From Erysipelotrichaceae bacterium (lineage in GTDB: Bacteria > Bacillota_I > Bacilli_A > Erysipelotrichales > Erysipelotrichaceae), in the NCBI GenBank assembly GCA_017442805.1, contig JAFRZA010000023.1, forward strand, positions 1 to 53,952: a DNA stretch of 53,952 bases. The letters are read 5' to 3'. Each line of letters begins with the position of its first letter. Within the stretch, counting starts at the first letter, position 1. Shown here piece after piece: positions 42,544-49,818 of this stretch. The notes below the pieces were generated by a model. It had not been told where the DNA came from. It did no database searches and saw nothing but the letters and a program-made list of their open reading frames with translations. A program made the translations under genes and the position numbers.

Positions 42544-43342
42544 ACTGGCAATCCTCTATGACTTCGACCAGACCCTCTCCCCCAGGAGCATGCAGGAATA
42601 CTCCCTGCTGCCGGCTCTGGGCGTGGAAGCGGAATCCTTCTGGAAGGAAATCGCCGAATTCTCCCGCACCAACAACATGGATTCGGTGCTCTGTTACATG
42701 TACTGCCTGATGCAGAAGGCCCGGGAAGCCGGAAGGCCGCTGACCCGGCAGTTTCTCAATTCCCTGGGCAAAGACCTCATTTACTACCCCGGGGTGGAGG
42801 AATACTTCCCCCGCATCAACCGCTACGCCCGGGAAAAGGGCGTTCAGCTTCAGCACTACATCATCTCTTCCGGTACTCAGGAACTGCTGGAAGGCTGCAG
42901 CATCTACCATGAGTTCACCAGGGTCTTCGCCTGTCAGTATCACTATGACGAAAACGGCGAGGCGGACTGGCCGGCGGCCGCCATCAACTACACCGGCAAG
43001 ACCCAGTTCCTCTACCGCATCAACAAGAACTCCCTGGACATCTACGACAACAGCAAGATCAACCGCAAGTCGGTGGAAAGGGACATACCTTTCCGCAACA
43101 TGATCTACATCGCCGACGGCTTCACCGACGTCCCCTGCATGGTGCTGGTCAAAAACAACGGCGGCTATTCGATCGCCGTTCATGAAAAGGACGACGAGAC
43201 CTACAAGCAGCTGGTCGCCGACAAGCGGGTCGACTACGTTTCCCTGGCTGACTGGCAGGACAACAGCCGGCTGGATCAGATCATCAAGGCCATCATCGAC
43301 AAGATCGCTCTCCAGCATCAGCTGGAGACCTACAGCGTCTGA
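42536..43342 (+). CDS. HAD-family phosphatase coupled to the aminotransferase
   Basis: 268 residues. HAD motif I YDFDQTLSP at residues 8-16; motif II SSGTQELLEG near 109; IADGFTDVPCM near 201 is motif IV. The insert between motifs I and II is large and helical, as in phosphoserine-phosphatase-like (SerB-type) members. The ATG lies eight bases before the end of the preceding frame with GGAG seven bases upstream, so translation is coupled. Together the two could make a transamination-plus-dephosphorylation step, but no pathway can be assigned from sequence. Confidence 0.75.
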   Translation: MVKLAILYDFDQTLSPRSMQEYSLLPALGVEAESFWKEIAEFSRTNNMDSVLCYMYCLMQKAREAGRPLTRQFLNSLGKDLIYYPGVEEYFPRINRYAREKGVQLQHYIISSGTQELLEGCSIYHEFTRVFACQYHYDENGEADWPAAAINYTGKTQFLYRINKNSLDIYDNSKINRKSVERDIPFRNMIYIADGFTDVPCMVLVKNNGGYSIAVHEKDDETYKQLVADKRVDYVSLADWQDNSRLDQIIKAIIDKIALQHQLETYSV

Positions 43343-43348
43343 GACAAC

Positions 43349-43377
43349 TTGAATTAGCCGGTCATCTCTGTTATCAT
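43349..43377 (+). promoter_or_regulatory. Promoter of tRNA-Leu(UAG)
   Basis: TTGAAT (43349-43354), 17 bases, TATCAT (43372-43377), eleven bases before the tRNA. Confidence 0.6.
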
Positions 43378-43387
43378 AGTTAAGCAT

Positions 43388-43470
43388 GCGGCTGTGGTGG
43401 AATTGGTAGACACACCAGACTTAGGATCTGGCGCTTCGGCATGCGGGTTCGAGTCCCTCCAGCCGCACCA
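43388..43470 (+). tRNA. tRNA-Leu, anticodon UAG
   Basis: Acceptor GCGGCTG pairs with CAGCCGC, followed by encoded ACCA. Anticodon stem CCAGA/TCTGG with loop CTTAGGA gives anticodon TAG. A long variable arm (CGCTTCGGCATG region) marks a class II tRNA, and TTCGAGT is the T loop. Reads CUA/CUN leucine codons. Own promoter and terminator. Confidence 0.97.
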
Positions 43471-43482
43471 TCAGCAGACCAG

Positions 43483-43514
43483 CGGATCTGACCGACAGAT
43501 CCGTTTTCTTTTTC
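43483..43514 (+). terminator. Terminator of tRNA-Leu(UAG)
   Basis: Eight-base-pair stem CGGATCTG/CAGATCCG, five-base loop, then TTTTCTTTTT. Confidence 0.9.
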
Positions 43515-43591
43515 CGCTTCCGTCAGTGTCTCAATGGCATTTGCCCTGCCGCTGTCGTATAATAAGCACAGCAGGAAACGGAGCATGACAT

Positions 43592-45571
43592 ATGGAAAAG
43601 ATACTCATCGATGATTTCATTAAATTCAAAAGCCTGTCCAACCCGACCTTTTCACCCAGCGGCAGAAACTTCTGCTTTACCGTGAGTCAGGCTGACAGGG
43701 AAAACAACAACTACAAAAGCCGCATCTACATGCGCCGCAATGATGAATTCGTTCAGCTGACCTCTCCGGGAAAGGAAAGCAGTTTCTTCTTCCTCGATGA
43801 CGATACCGTCGTATTCGCCTCAGACCGCGAGGACTCCAAGGCCTCCGGCAGCAGGTTCTACCGCATTTCCCTTAACGGCGGCGAAGCGACCCTGTTCAGG
43901 GAATTCCCGATTCCCGTCAGCAAGCTCATCCCCCTCAAGGACGGCCGCTTTCTGGCCTTAGGCGCCTATGATCCGGCTTTCCCTGATCTGTACAAAGGCG
44001 AGGAAAAGTATCTGGAAGACCATAAGAAGCATCTCAAGGATAACGAAGACTATGAACAGATCACTGAGGTTCCCTTCTGGTTCAACGGCGACACTTTTAC
44101 CAGAGCCGCGAGAACGGCCGTCTACCTGGCTGATGACAGGGGTCTCTCCCTGATCAGCGAGCCGGACATGGACGTCTCATTTATCAAGCTCAGCAAGGAC
44201 GAGAGCTTTGCCCTCTTTTCCGCCAGCCGGGACCGGAAGTACCGCCGGATGAACAGTTTCGACCTCTATCATCTGAATCTGGATGATCTGAACATCAGGA
44301 AACTGGTCGCCCACGACCAGGTGCTCATCAATAACGTTGAATTCGCGGACAGCTTCATCTACGCCACCGGCAACTGCCAGCACTACGGGCTCAATACCGA
44401 TGATGACTTCTACCGGCTGTCCTATGGCGACTTCCATCTGGAGAAGATCGACGACTACGGACAGTCGCTGTGGCCGAGCATCTGCACCGATGTCACGCTG
44501 GGTTCCGGCACGACCCTGAAGGCGGAAAAGGATACCCTGTACTTCGTTTCCACCATTTTCGATAACTCTGTCCTGAGAAAACTGGAAAACGGCGTGGTCA
44601 GCGACGTCATCAGCGAAAAGGGCAGCGTGGACTGCTTCGACATCCATGACGGCAAGATCATCTACGTCGGCATGCATGACATGAAGGGTCAGGAACTCTA
44701 TGACGAAAACGTCCATCAGCTCACCCGCTTCAACCAGGAAGTTCTGAAGGACAGATACGTCGCTGAGCCTCTGGAACTCAACTTCCTTTCCGGCAGCGAC
44801 GACATCCACGGCTTCGTCTACAGACCTTTCAACTTCGACGAGAACAGGAAATACCCGGTCATTCTGGACATCCACGGCGGTCCCAAGGCCGCTTACGGTC
44901 CCGTCTTCTTTCATGAGATCCAGTACTGGGCCTCGGAAGGCTACTTCGTCATCTGCTGCAACCCGACCGGTTCGGACGGACGGGGCAGCCGTTTCGCGGA
45001 CATCCGGGGCAAGTACGGCACCATCGACTACGCTGACATCATGAACTTCGTTGACGCCGCCCTGAAAGCCTGGCCGCAGATGGACGAGGAAAACCTCTTT
45101 GAGACCGGCGGTTCCTATGGCGGCTTCATGACCAACTGGATCATCGGCCACACCGACCGCTTCAGAGCCTGCGCCTCCCAGCGCTCGATCTCCAACTGGT
45201 TCTCCTTCTACGGCATTTCCGACATCGGTCCCGGCTTTACCGAAGACCAGCAGGCCTGCGGTCCGTTTGACGATGCCGAAAAACTCTGGTGGCATTCACC
45301 GATGAAATACGCCGATCAGGTTAAGACTCCGACCCTGTTCATCCATTCCGACCAGGACTACCGCTGCCCGATGGCCGAAGGCATGCAGATGTACACTTCC
45401 CTGATCACCCATGGCATTGAAGCCAGGCTGGTTTACTTCCGCGGAGAAAACCACGAGCTTTCCCGCAGCGGCAAGCCCCTGCACCGCATCAAGAGACTGC
45501 AGGAGATCACCGGCTGGTTCAATCAGCACCTGGATAAAAAATACCGGAAAGATAAATCACCAGTTGAATGA
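43592..45571 (+). CDS. S9-family (prolyl oligopeptidase/acylaminoacyl-type) serine peptidase
   Basis: 659 residues, no signal peptide, so cytosolic. Residues 1 to about 390 form the beta-propeller (starts with FIKFKSLSNPTFSPSGRNF); the alpha/beta hydrolase follows. Catalytic Ser508 is in ETGGSYGGFMTNW, the Asp in IHSDQDYRCP near 588 and the His in GENHELSRSG near 619. It cleaves oligopeptides. A TATAAT box at 43558-43563 and an SD (GGAG, eight bases before ATG) precede it. It stands alone between the tRNA-Leu terminator and its own terminator at 45582. Confidence 0.93.
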   Translation: MEKILIDDFIKFKSLSNPTFSPSGRNFCFTVSQADRENNNYKSRIYMRRNDEFVQLTSPGKESSFFFLDDDTVVFASDREDSKASGSRFYRISLNGGEATLFREFPIPVSKLIPLKDGRFLALGAYDPAFPDLYKGEEKYLEDHKKHLKDNEDYEQITEVPFWFNGDTFTRAARTAVYLADDRGLSLISEPDMDVSFIKLSKDESFALFSASRDRKYRRMNSFDLYHLNLDDLNIRKLVAHDQVLINNVEFADSFIYATGNCQHYGLNTDDDFYRLSYGDFHLEKIDDYGQSLWPSICTDVTLGSGTTLKAEKDTLYFVSTIFDNSVLRKLENGVVSDVISEKGSVDCFDIHDGKIIYVGMHDMKGQELYDENVHQLTRFNQEVLKDRYVAEPLELNFLSGSDDIHGFVYRPFNFDENRKYPVILDIHGGPKAAYGPVFFHEIQYWASEGYFVICCNPTGSDGRGSRFADIRGKYGTIDYADIMNFVDAALKAWPQMDEENLFETGGSYGGFMTNWIIGHTDRFRACASQRSISNWFSFYGISDIGPGFTEDQQACGPFDDAEKLWWHSPMKYADQVKTPTLFIHSDQDYRCPMAEGMQMYTSLITHGIEARLVYFRGENHELSRSGKPLHRIKRLQEITGWFNQHLDKKYRKDKSPVE

Positions 45572-45581
45572 CAGGATCAAG

Positions 45582-45612
45582 GAGAATTCCATTCATTGGA
45601 ATTCTCTTTTTT
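45582..45612 (+). terminator. Terminator of the S9 peptidase gene
   Basis: Ten-base-pair stem GAGAATTCCA/TGGAATTCTC around a short loop followed by TTTTTT. Confidence 0.92.
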
Positions 45613-45677
45613 CAGGATTTCATAATGATGCCGTCAAAAATGTATTGGAAAGGTTCAGCAGACAATCCGTCCCCTTC

Positions 45678-45731
45678 TGTAAAGCAGTATTCATATAATT
45701 GCTTTACATAGTTCTGGTTTTCCGCTACAGT
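45678..45731 (+). promoter_or_regulatory. Promoter with palindromic operator for the toxin-antitoxin pair
   Basis: Perfect nine-base arms TGTAAAGCA (45678-45686) and TGCTTTACA (45700-45708), 13 bases apart so that half-site centres are 22 bases, about two helical turns, apart. The downstream arm covers the -35 box TTTACA (45703-45708); TACAGT follows 17 bases later (45726-45731). This fits autorepression by the antitoxin. Confidence 0.6.
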
Positions 45732-45752
45732 ATAGGAGAAAGAGAGGACGGA

Positions 45753-46016
45753 ATGATGGCACAGGTTATGGTTAATTTTCGAATGGATGATCAGCTGAAA
45801 AAAAACATGGAGGAAACATGCCGGAAAATGGGCATCACAATGACTGCCGCTTTCACCATGTTTGCTACCAAGGTCGTTGCTGAGCAGCGGATACCGTTTG
45901 ATGTGGCGGTTGATCCGTTCTATACAAAAGCCAACATGGAAAGGTTGGAAAAACTGATCACCGGAGTAAAAAACGGAACAATTCAACTAACCGAGCACGA
46001 GCTGATTGATAACTGA
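45753..46016 (+). CDS. RelB/DinJ-family antitoxin
   Basis: 87 residues. The N-terminal VMVNFRMDDQLKKNMEETC and KMGITMTAAFTMFATKVV form the ribbon-helix-helix DNA-binding unit of RelB/DinJ antitoxins; IPFDVAVDPFYTKANMERLE is the family's middle motif. The C-terminus (LTEHELIDN) would wrap the toxin. ATGATG offers two starts; the second (45756) has the better spacing to GAGG. Base composition is more AT-rich than its neighbours, suggesting transfer. The toxin gene follows after two bases. Confidence 0.9.
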   Translation: MMAQVMVNFRMDDQLKKNMEETCRKMGITMTAAFTMFATKVVAEQRIPFDVAVDPFYTKANMERLEKLITGVKNGTIQLTEHELIDN

Positions 46017-46018
46017 TA

Positions 46019-46282
46019 ATGAGAAAAATATGGTCTGATATGGCGTGGGATGATTATCTGTACTGGCAGAAGCAGGATAGAAAGACCTTAAGGAAAATAA
46101 ACGCGCTTATCAGTGATATTGAGAGAAACGGATATGATTGTTCTGGTAAGCCGGAGCCATTAAAGGGGAATCTGAGTGGCTATTGGAGTGTACGAATTGA
46201 TGCCATGAATCGTATCGTTTTCCGTATTAACGGCGGATTTCTGGAATTGTATCAGTGCGGATCGCATTACAGAGAAAGATGA
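46019..46282 (+). CDS. YoeB/Txe-family toxin (ribosome-dependent mRNA endonuclease)
   Basis: 87 residues. IWSDMAWDDYLYWQKQDRK is the family N-terminus; GKPEPLKGNLSGYWSVRID and the end CGSHYRER carry the Glu, Arg and His-Tyr of the active site. YoeB-type toxins cut mRNA at the ribosomal A site. They normally pair with YefM; here the partner is RelB/DinJ-like. Two bases separate the antitoxin stop from this ATG. All catalytic positions are present, so it is probably functional. Confidence 0.88.
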   Translation: MRKIWSDMAWDDYLYWQKQDRKTLRKINALISDIERNGYDCSGKPEPLKGNLSGYWSVRIDAMNRIVFRINGGFLELYQCGSHYRER

Positions 46283-46289
46283 ATATCAA

Positions 46290-46318
46290 AAAGGATCCTT
46301 GAGGATCCTCTTTCTTTT
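46290..46318. terminator. Terminator between toxin and C26 genes
   Basis: Stem AGGATCC/GGATCCT (46292-46298, 46303-46309) with a four-base loop. T-rich on the plus side and A-rich on the other, so possibly bidirectional. Confidence 0.75.
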
Positions 46319-46993
46319 CTATTCCTTTCTGCCGCACTCTTCCACGAACCACCTGATCAGTTTCAGTCCGTCAGCGCACTCTTCGCTGTTGAGGCCGAGG
46401 CCCATTCTTTCCGGGTGAAACTGCACGGTATAGATGGGAAGACTCTCATGCTGGGTCGCCTCAACGGTACCGTCATCCGCGATCAGCACTGACTCAAACC
46501 CGGTGCCGGGAATGATCACGGCCTGATGGTGAGAACTGTTGACCTTGAACCGGTAGCCGTAAAGCGGCGTCAGAAAGCTCTTTCTGATGGCCTTGACTTC
46601 ATGATAAACATCATCAGGACCGTCGTCATGATGAATGATCTCGCTTCGCAGGTCCTGGATCAGACTGCCGCCATAGGCGACGTTGATCAGCTGCTGGCCC
46701 CGACAGATGCCGAGTACCGGCTTCCCCGCTTCCGCAAACAGCTCCAGGCAGTCTCTTTCCAAGGCGTCCAGCTCCGGCTTGACGAACTTGCTGAAAGTGT
46801 TGCTCTGGCCGTATAACCTGGGATCGACGTCTCCGCCTCCGGGCAGTACCAGGCCGTCATAGTACCCGACACCTTTCTGTGGATCAAAGACTTCCGGTTC
46901 GCCGCCGGCTGCCCTGATGGCGTCAACATAGTTCTGAAAGTTGAAATTCTCAGCCGAGATGGCGATGCGCGGCTTTCTTTCTTCGGCGTTCAT
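46319..46993 (-). CDS. Peptidase C26 (gamma-glutamyl hydrolase-type glutamine amidotransferase)
   Basis: 224 residues, class I glutamine amidotransferase fold as in PuuD. GLVLPGGGDVDPRLYG near 49-64, nucleophile elbow PVLGICRGQQLINVA (Cys near 97), VNSSHHQAV and QFHPERMG (His and Glu of the triad). It hydrolyses gamma-glutamyl amide bonds such as in gamma-glutamyl-GABA; the true substrate is not known. Starts at the base after the GH42 stop, so it is the third gene of that operon. Confidence 0.9.
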   Translation of the reverse strand: MNAEERKPRIAISAENFNFQNYVDAIRAAGGEPEVFDPQKGVGYYDGLVLPGGGDVDPRLYGQSNTFSKFVKPELDALERDCLELFAEAGKPVLGICRGQQLINVAYGGSLIQDLRSEIIHHDDGPDDVYHEVKAIRKSFLTPLYGYRFKVNSSHHQAVIIPGTGFESVLIADDGTVEATQHESLPIYTVQFHPERMGLGLNSEECADGLKLIRWFVEECGRKE

Positions 46994-48865
46994 CTATTCC
47001 ACCTTTACGGTCAGCCGGTCGTAATCGATGATGATCTTCTGACCGTTGCGCTCAACGGTTTCCACGTTCAGGTTTTCCCTGATCGGCTTTCCGGTGATCA
47101 TCTCAAAGGCCCGGTCCATGCCCTTTTCATCCAGCGATGTGGCCAGGTAGTAGCACCAGCCCTTGCCGTAGCTGTTTTCCGTCAGGGCAGCGTAAGGCCC
47201 GAAGGGATTCTCATGATAGACCATTAACGGCCGGGCGCTGACGCATTCCAGCATGTCCGCGAAGACATGTCCTGAAAAGACGCTGTCCTGAGAGTCCCTG
47301 ACCAGCCGGTACTGATCGCCCAGCAGGGTCTCCTGTTCTCTGAGGACCGATCCGGCCAGATCGGTCAGACCGACCGGTAATCTTTCTCCGAAGACCAGGT
47401 TGTTGTCGGTGTCCTTCCAGCTCGTCCGGGCCGTCAGGACCACCTTGCCGCCTTCCCGGACGTAATCCTTCAGTTTCTGCCGGAAGGTGTCGTCCATGAC
47501 GATCATGTGAGGCACGATCACCATCCTGTAGCCGGAAAGTCCGCTTTCCTTCGTAATGAAATCGCACTGAAGATCACGGCCGTAAAGCTGGCGGTAGATC
47601 TTCTCCATCTCGCCGACATAGCTGAAGCGGTCAGACTGCGGCTGGATGCGGAAGGAAGCGGCGCTGTCATAGTCGTAGATCATCGCGCAGTCAGCATGGT
47701 ATTCACTGCTGAAGAGTTTTTCGTATTCTCTCAGCTGCTGATACAGATTCTGCACTTCATGGAACTTGCGGCTGCGGGTATTGTCGGCGTCAATGATGCC
47801 GTAACAGTACTGCTCCGCTCCCTTGGTCGCTCCGCGGTAGCGGAAGATCAGGAAGTTCTTGCAGCCGTGAGCCATGGCCTGCCAAGCCCAGACGGGACCC
47901 TGGCCGGGCTTGATGGCGCAGCCGGTGATGTCATGGCCCTGAGCGCCCATGATCTCCTCGGTGATCCAGAAGTTGGCCTTCTTCAGGCCTCTGGTAGTAT
48001 CCAGCGCCAGGGCGATCTCCCAGGGCTTCATCGGCTCCACGGTACCGCCCCAGACCGGGTAGTTGTTATAGGCGACCTCATCGAGGTTCTTGCTGATCTC
48101 AAAGGAATCAAAGCGCTTGGTCATGGTGCCGCCTTCAAAGTCATGCAGTACCACGGCTTCGGGGATGACTGACTTGAGCGTCAGATACATCCTCTTCAGG
48201 TAGCGGGTGATGCTGTCGGCGCGGAAACGCTCCCACTCCATTCGCAGTGAGGGGTTCTGGTTGGTATAGGCTCTGGCCGGCAGCTGGATGTCATCAAAAC
48301 TGTCATAGGATCCGGACCAGAAATTGGTCCCCCAGCGCTCGTTGAGTTCCTCGATGCTTTCATATCTTTCCCTCAGCCAGCTGATGAAACGGCGGTGGCA
48401 GTTCTCACAGAAACAGACGTCCGAGCCTTCGTGGCCGATCTCATTGTCGAGCTGCCAGGCGACGATGTTTTCAAAGCGGCGGTAATGGCGGGCCATGGCG
48501 GCAGTCAGCTCGTTGGCCTTTCGGTTATAGACATCGCTGTTGTAACAGTAGCCTCTTCGGCCGCCGAAGGGCTGGGGATTGCCGTGCTCGTCCTTGGCCA
48601 TGATCTCGGGAGCCTTCAGGTTCAGCCAGCGGGGCATGGTCGCCGTGGGAATGCACATCATGACCTTCAGGCCCAGCCGGTCAGCCTTGGTCACGACCTC
48701 GTCGAAGAGGTCGAAGTCATAGCGGCCGTCTTCCGGTTCGATGATGTTCCAGGCAAAGTCGGCAATGCGGATGATGTTGCAGCCCATTTCCTTAATGGTC
48801 TTCAGATCTTCGTTTATCAGGCTGCGGTCCCACTGTTCGGGATAGTAGTCAACTCCTAAGTACAT
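46994..48865 (-). CDS. GH42 beta-galactosidase
   Basis: 623 residues, no signal peptide. YLGVDYYPEQWD and RIADFAWNIIEPEDG begin the TIM barrel. Catalytic acid/base Glu142 in WQLDNEIG; nucleophile Glu303 in FWITEEIMG. The cysteine cluster CFCENC near 151-156 with the earlier Cys (RGYCYN) fits the GH42 zinc site. Cytosolic hydrolysis of beta-galactosides (or arabinosides) taken up by a transporter not in this window. Followed immediately by the C26 gene, preceded by a HAD gene 13 bases upstream. Confidence 0.94.
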   Translation of the reverse strand: MYLGVDYYPEQWDRSLINEDLKTIKEMGCNIIRIADFAWNIIEPEDGRYDFDLFDEVVTKADRLGLKVMMCIPTATMPRWLNLKAPEIMAKDEHGNPQPFGGRRGYCYNSDVYNRKANELTAAMARHYRRFENIVAWQLDNEIGHEGSDVCFCENCHRRFISWLRERYESIEELNERWGTNFWSGSYDSFDDIQLPARAYTNQNPSLRMEWERFRADSITRYLKRMYLTLKSVIPEAVVLHDFEGGTMTKRFDSFEISKNLDEVAYNNYPVWGGTVEPMKPWEIALALDTTRGLKKANFWITEEIMGAQGHDITGCAIKPGQGPVWAWQAMAHGCKNFLIFRYRGATKGAEQYCYGIIDADNTRSRKFHEVQNLYQQLREYEKLFSSEYHADCAMIYDYDSAASFRIQPQSDRFSYVGEMEKIYRQLYGRDLQCDFITKESGLSGYRMVIVPHMIVMDDTFRQKLKDYVREGGKVVLTARTSWKDTDNNLVFGERLPVGLTDLAGSVLREQETLLGDQYRLVRDSQDSVFSGHVFADMLECVSARPLMVYHENPFGPYAALTENSYGKGWCYYLATSLDEKGMDRAFEMITGKPIRENLNVETVERNGQKIIIDYDRLTVKVE

Positions 48866-48878
48866 GGCTTCTCTCCTT

Positions 48879-49535
48879 TTATAAAATGTCCATCAGATCG
48901 CTGATCTTCATGATCCGGGTAACGTCGCTGCGGCAGGGACGGCCGTCATCCGGCCAGATCCAGATGGGTCTGATGCCGGCGTTATGAGCGCCCAGGATGT
49001 CCTTGCCGAAGGTGTCGCCGACAAAGACGGCTTCATCAGCCCTGATGCCCAGATGTTCCAGCGCCAGCCGGTACATCAGCTCATCGGGCTTGCCCTTTCC
49101 CACTTCATCGGAAATGGCGATGAAATCGAAGTAATGACGCAGGTTGTTGCGGTCGATCTTGCCGTTCTGCGAATAGCTGTCGCCGTTGGTCAGAAGTACC
49201 AGCCGGTATTTCTTCTTCAGGTAATCAAGCACCTGATAGGTTTCGGGGTAGGGATCTTCAAAGCGGTAGAGATGATAAAACCACCATCTGTTGATGTCAA
49301 AATCGCCCAGATCAATGCCGTAGTCCTTTTTCAGGCATTCCAGAGTGAAGGTCTTGCGGTTGTTGCCGTAGCCGTCCCAGTTCATCATGTCCTGAAGGAT
49401 GGCCTCGCCGTAAAGGGTATCGGGATCAACATTCAGAACGCTGGTCAGAAAATAGCGGAAGGTACGGTAGGCTCCTTCCGTCCGGTCAAGCAAGGTATTG
49501 TCCAGATCAAACATCACGGCTTTAATTTCACTCAT
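48879..49535 (-). CDS. HAD-family hydrolase, YjjG-like
   Basis: 218 residues. Motif I FDLDNTLLDRTEG at residues 9-21, motif II LLTNGDSYSQNGK near 115, motif III lysine near 147 (GKGKPDELMY), motif IV FVGDTFGKDILGA near 170. Resembles YjjG/phosphatase members acting on nucleoside monophosphates or small phosphates. SD GGGGAAA lies upstream of ATG 49535. First gene of the HAD-GH42-C26 operon. TATAAT at 49564-49569 is its probable -10, with the -35 falling in the T-run of the tRNA-Glu terminator. Confidence 0.87.
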   Translation of the reverse strand: MSEIKAVMFDLDNTLLDRTEGAYRTFRYFLTSVLNVDPDTLYGEAILQDMMNWDGYGNNRKTFTLECLKKDYGIDLGDFDINRWWFYHLYRFEDPYPETYQVLDYLKKKYRLVLLTNGDSYSQNGKIDRNNLRHYFDFIAISDEVGKGKPDELMYRLALEHLGIRADEAVFVGDTFGKDILGAHNAGIRPIWIWPDDGRPCRSDVTRIMKISDLMDIL

Positions 49536-49563
49536 GGCTTTTTCCCCGTTTCATTCCGTCATC

Positions 49564-49569
49564 ATTATA
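49564..49569 (-). promoter_or_regulatory. -10 box for the HAD-GH42-C26 operon
   Basis: Perfect TATAAT on the minus strand, 29 bases before the HAD start codon; a -35 at 17 bases would be the T-run at 49587-49592 of the tRNA-Glu terminator. Confidence 0.5.
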
Positions 49570-49585
49570 CCCCATCAGCAGACGA

Positions 49586-49613
49586 TAAAAAAAGACTGCC
49601 ACCCGGCAGTCTT
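49586..49613 (-). terminator. Terminator of tRNA-Glu
   Basis: Nine-base-pair stem AAGACTGCC/GGCAGTCTT (49592-49600, 49605-49613), four-base loop and a run of Ts on the minus strand. Confidence 0.9.
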
Positions 49614-49623
49614 CTCTTTCAAA

Positions 49624-49700
49624 TGGTAGCCCGTACGGGATTCGAACCCGTGAGTGCATGCGTGAAAGGCATGTGAGTTAAACCGCTTCTCCAACGGACC
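49624..49700 (-). tRNA. tRNA-Glu, anticodon UUC
   Basis: Read on the minus strand: GGTCCGT acceptor against ACGGGCT with two wobble pairs, encoded ACCA. Anticodon stem CATGC/GCATG and loop CTTTCAC give anticodon TTC. T arm has GGTTCGAATCC. 77 bases including CCA. The U:G pair at 3-70 is a small departure from a fully paired arm. Confidence 0.95.
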
Positions 49701-49718
49701 ATCTCTTAACGCTTGTTT

Positions 49719-49747
49719 ATTATAGCAACGCCTTTACTGATAGTCAA
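49719..49747 (-). promoter_or_regulatory. Promoter of tRNA-Glu
   Basis: On the minus strand TTGACT (49747-49742), 17 bases, TATAAT (49724-49719): near-consensus, as expected for a stable RNA gene. Confidence 0.85.
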
Positions 49748-49776
49748 TACTTTTCTGCGCGGAAAAATCAGGGAAA

Positions 49777-49801
49777 ACCGGAGGCTTCAGAAGCCTCCGG
49801 T
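49777..49801 (-). terminator. Terminator of the DUF4153-like gene
   Basis: Twelve-base inverted repeat ACCGGAGGCTTC/GAAGCCTCCGGT with a T run on the minus strand. Confidence 0.88.
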
Positions 49802-49818
49802 CAGACGTTTTTCCGAGT

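Noticed and set aside
44177..45295. A 372-codon minus-strand frame antisense to the S9 peptidase
   Set aside because: The plus-strand gene has the full catalytic triad and domain layout; the antisense frame has no start signals.
45612..45986. Minus-strand frame ending EPFQYIFDGIIMKS near the S9 peptidase terminator, possibly a gene remnant
   Set aside because: It runs antisense through the antitoxin gene and its promoter, has no ribosome binding site, and no family is recognised; most likely a chance frame.
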